Of a stretch of DNA of 64,000 nt, positions 62,666-64,000 are shown one piece after another. Source of the stretch: Jatrophihabitans sp035642535 (GTDB lineage: Bacteria; Actinomycetota; Actinomycetes; Mycobacteriales; Jatrophihabitantaceae). Where the stretch lies: contig DASQSE010000024.1 of assembly GCA_035642535.1 (NCBI GenBank), positions 7,404 to 71,403 of the forward strand. Reading direction: 5' to 3'. The notes beneath the pieces were generated by a model, which worked only from the letters and a program-made list of their open reading frames with translations, searched no databases and was not told the DNA's origin. The translations under genes were made by a program, and so were the position numbers. The number at the start of each line of letters is the position of its first letter. The first letter of the stretch is position 1.

Positions 62666-64000
62666 CTAGCTCGTCGCGGCGTGGCTGGCACCAGCCATCC
62701 GGACGGCTTTCTGCTGCTCGGCGGCGGTCCGCGCCGCGACGGCCTGCTGTGGGGTGCGGGTCAGGATGGTCGTGTCGAACGCCATCTTGAACACCATCTT
62801 GGCGAACGCCTTCGTCTCGAAGGTGAGGACGTTGGGGTCGTTGTTGCTCAGGTTGTCACACCAGCGGAACGGACGGTCGACACAGCCGCCGTCGTCGGTG
62901 CCGAGGTTGCCCTCGAAGTTGCCGGTCTGCCCGCCGAACAGGTCGACCTGCTCCTGTGTCTTGCAGCAGTCCTGCCCGGTGAGGATGCCGCTGGCCGGCA
63001 CGCCGACCATGTTGAACCAGAACGCGTCCGTTCCCTGCGGCGAGAAGAATTCGTGGTTGAGCCCGATCGAGTCGTAGTACTTGACCGCCTCGTCGCGCGC
63101 GAACTTGGACGGCTCGTACACGTTTTGCGGGAACACCGGTATGGGTCCGCCGAACAGGTTCTTCGCGGCCGGGTCGAGCACGCCGATGGTGTAGTTCGGC
63201 GTCGCGGTCACGTCCGCGTCGAGGTCGTAACCGATCTGGGCGAGCTCGGTGGGCGAGAGGTTGTGGGTGTAGAAGTCCGAGCCCAGTAGGCCGAGCTCCT
63301 CACCGCCGAACAGGATGTAGCGCAGCCGGTTCTTGGTGTGCACCTTGGCCAGCTTCTGCGCGATGTCCATGAGGGTTACCGAGCCGGACGCGTTGTCGAG
63401 CATGCCGGCACCGAAGATCGCGTCGTAATGCCCGTCGACAACCACGGTGTGGTTCGGGTCGCCGAACGGCGAGTCGGCGATCACGTTGAAGTCGTCGCGG
63501 TTCGGGTCGACCTCACCCTTGAAGTCCAGCGTCACCTTGGGCTGCTGGCCAGCATTGGCCGCAACGTCGAGGTGCTGGCCCTCGGCGAACGGCACGAAGC
63601 CGACCGGGATGTTCGGCACGACAGAATTGCCGGCGTTGTCGATCATGCCGCCGCCACCGGCGAGCCCGGTACGGCCCGGCTGGCCCTCGTTGAAGATGAG
63701 CACGCCGGACGCGCCGGCCGCAACGGCGTTCTTGGCCTTCTCGCCGAAGTTGCACGTGCCGCGCTGGATCAGCGCGATGTTGCCGGACGTGAAGTTGGCG
63801 AAGTCGGCCGGGCTGCACCCGCTCGACGAGGACGGCGTGTCCGACGGGGGCAGGATGATCCCACCGACCGGCTGCACCTCCGCGGTGACCGTGCCGACGC
63901 TGTTGAAGGCGTTGAGGTCGGTACCGAGGGTGAACGTCTTCGGCGTCGGCGATACCTCGCTCCCGCCCGGCAAGCCGAAGAAGGCGAAGAACGCTGTTGC
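62666..64000 (-). CDS. PA-domain M28-family peptidase, 5' end outside window
   Basis: The frame is open from the window edge to 62666 (444 residues). A PA domain is first (ANFTSGNIALIQRGTCNFGE, then AGASGVLIFNEGQ). The M28 catalytic part follows: VVDGHYDAI (His), GMLDNASGSV (Asp), FGGEELGLLGSDFY (Glu pair) and GYDLDADV (Asp). The position where relatives carry the last zinc His (DPCYHxxCDN) reads DRPFRWCDN, so this ligand seems absent or displaced. Secretion is inferred from family and the cut-off N-terminus. A Cys pair (DCCKTQEQ, GCVDRPF) is likely extracellular. Confidence 0.85.
   Translation of the reverse strand, partial: ATAFFAFFGLPGGSEVSPTPKTFTLGTDLNAFNSVGTVTAEVQPVGGIILPPSDTPSSSSGCSPADFANFTSGNIALIQRGTCNFGEKAKNAVAAGASGVLIFNEGQPGRTGLAGGGGMIDNAGNSVVPNIPVGFVPFAEGQHLDVAANAGQQPKVTLDFKGEVDPNRDDFNVIADSPFGDPNHTVVVDGHYDAIFGAGMLDNASGSVTLMDIAQKLAKVHTKNRLRYILFGGEELGLLGSDFYTHNLSPTELAQIGYDLDADVTATPNYTIGVLDPAAKNLFGGPIPVFPQNVYEPSKFARDEAVKYYDSIGLNHEFFSPQGTDAFWFNMVGVPASGILTGQDCCKTQEQVDLFGGQTGNFEGNLGTDDGGCVDRPFRWCDNLSNNDPNVLTFETKAFAKMVFKMAFDTTILTRTPQQAVAARTAAEQQKAVRMAGASHAATS

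Overview
The window is chromosomal DNA from a high-GC actinobacterium. The evidence is the codon usage, the many GTG starts, a decaprenyl/undecaprenyl diphosphate synthase (uppS), actinobacterial-type genes (PPOX/F420 family, Sap/GAP, DUF2510, YbjN, LuxR-LAL), and many genes whose start codon lies 6-7 nt after a TAnnnT box, as in leaderless actinobacterial transcripts. The gene order era-recO-uppS-glyS-dusB-ppdK-dgt-dnaG-tRNA-Asn is a housekeeping layout. A Mycobacteriales/Frankiales-like lineage is an inference; no species can be named from the sequence alone.

Region 1 (1-23.46 kb) is core chromosome. It starts with an envelope-polysaccharide operon on the minus strand: a WbaP-type sugar-phosphate transferase followed by a two-domain glycosyltransferase cut by the window edge. 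An alpha/beta hydrolase and a lipoprotein follow. Next come era, an MFS exporter and recO; uppS, a PAP2 phosphatase and glyS; a vapBC toxin-antitoxin pair joined by 4-nt overlaps to dusB; then ppdK, dgt and dnaG with small accessory genes. No frameshifts are visible in the complete genes here.

Region 2 (23.48-45.54 kb) is a genomic island inserted in the 3' end of tRNA-Asn. A 74-bp stretch (3' part of the tRNA plus about 20 bp) recurs 22 kb away with three mismatches. Just inside the tRNA lies a frameshifted, truncated tyrosine integrase, so the island looks immobilised. It carries fragments (GNAT, solute-binding protein, GGDEF, IS3 OrfA, LURP-one) and apparently intact cargo: patatin, PPOX, a large LuxR regulator, a secreted eight-repeat beta-propeller protein, a DUF2510 membrane protein, a geranylgeranyl-reductase-like flavoprotein, a methyltransferase, several membrane proteins, a DHA2 exporter, DUF1269 and a sulfatase.

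Region 3 (45.6-64 kb) is accessory chromosome beyond the island: a divergent HxlR/SDR pair with a palindromic operator, VOC and NTF2 enzymes, several small lipoproteins, an APH-family kinase, and three genes with clear frameshifts (a secreted alpha/beta hydrolase with two compensating shifts, a membrane GGDEF protein, and a DHFR/RibD-like reductase). It ends with two convergent secreted M28 metallopeptidases that share a strong terminator hairpin.

The most notable observations are the tRNA-Asn island with its dead integrase, a GGDEF fragment in the island that matches the broken GGDEF gene 28 kb away, the toxin-antitoxin pair embedded in a housekeeping operon, the window-wide leaderless promoter signature, and two orphan proteins (45.6 kb and 59.7 kb). 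I see no CRISPR array and no unmistakable new multi-gene system.
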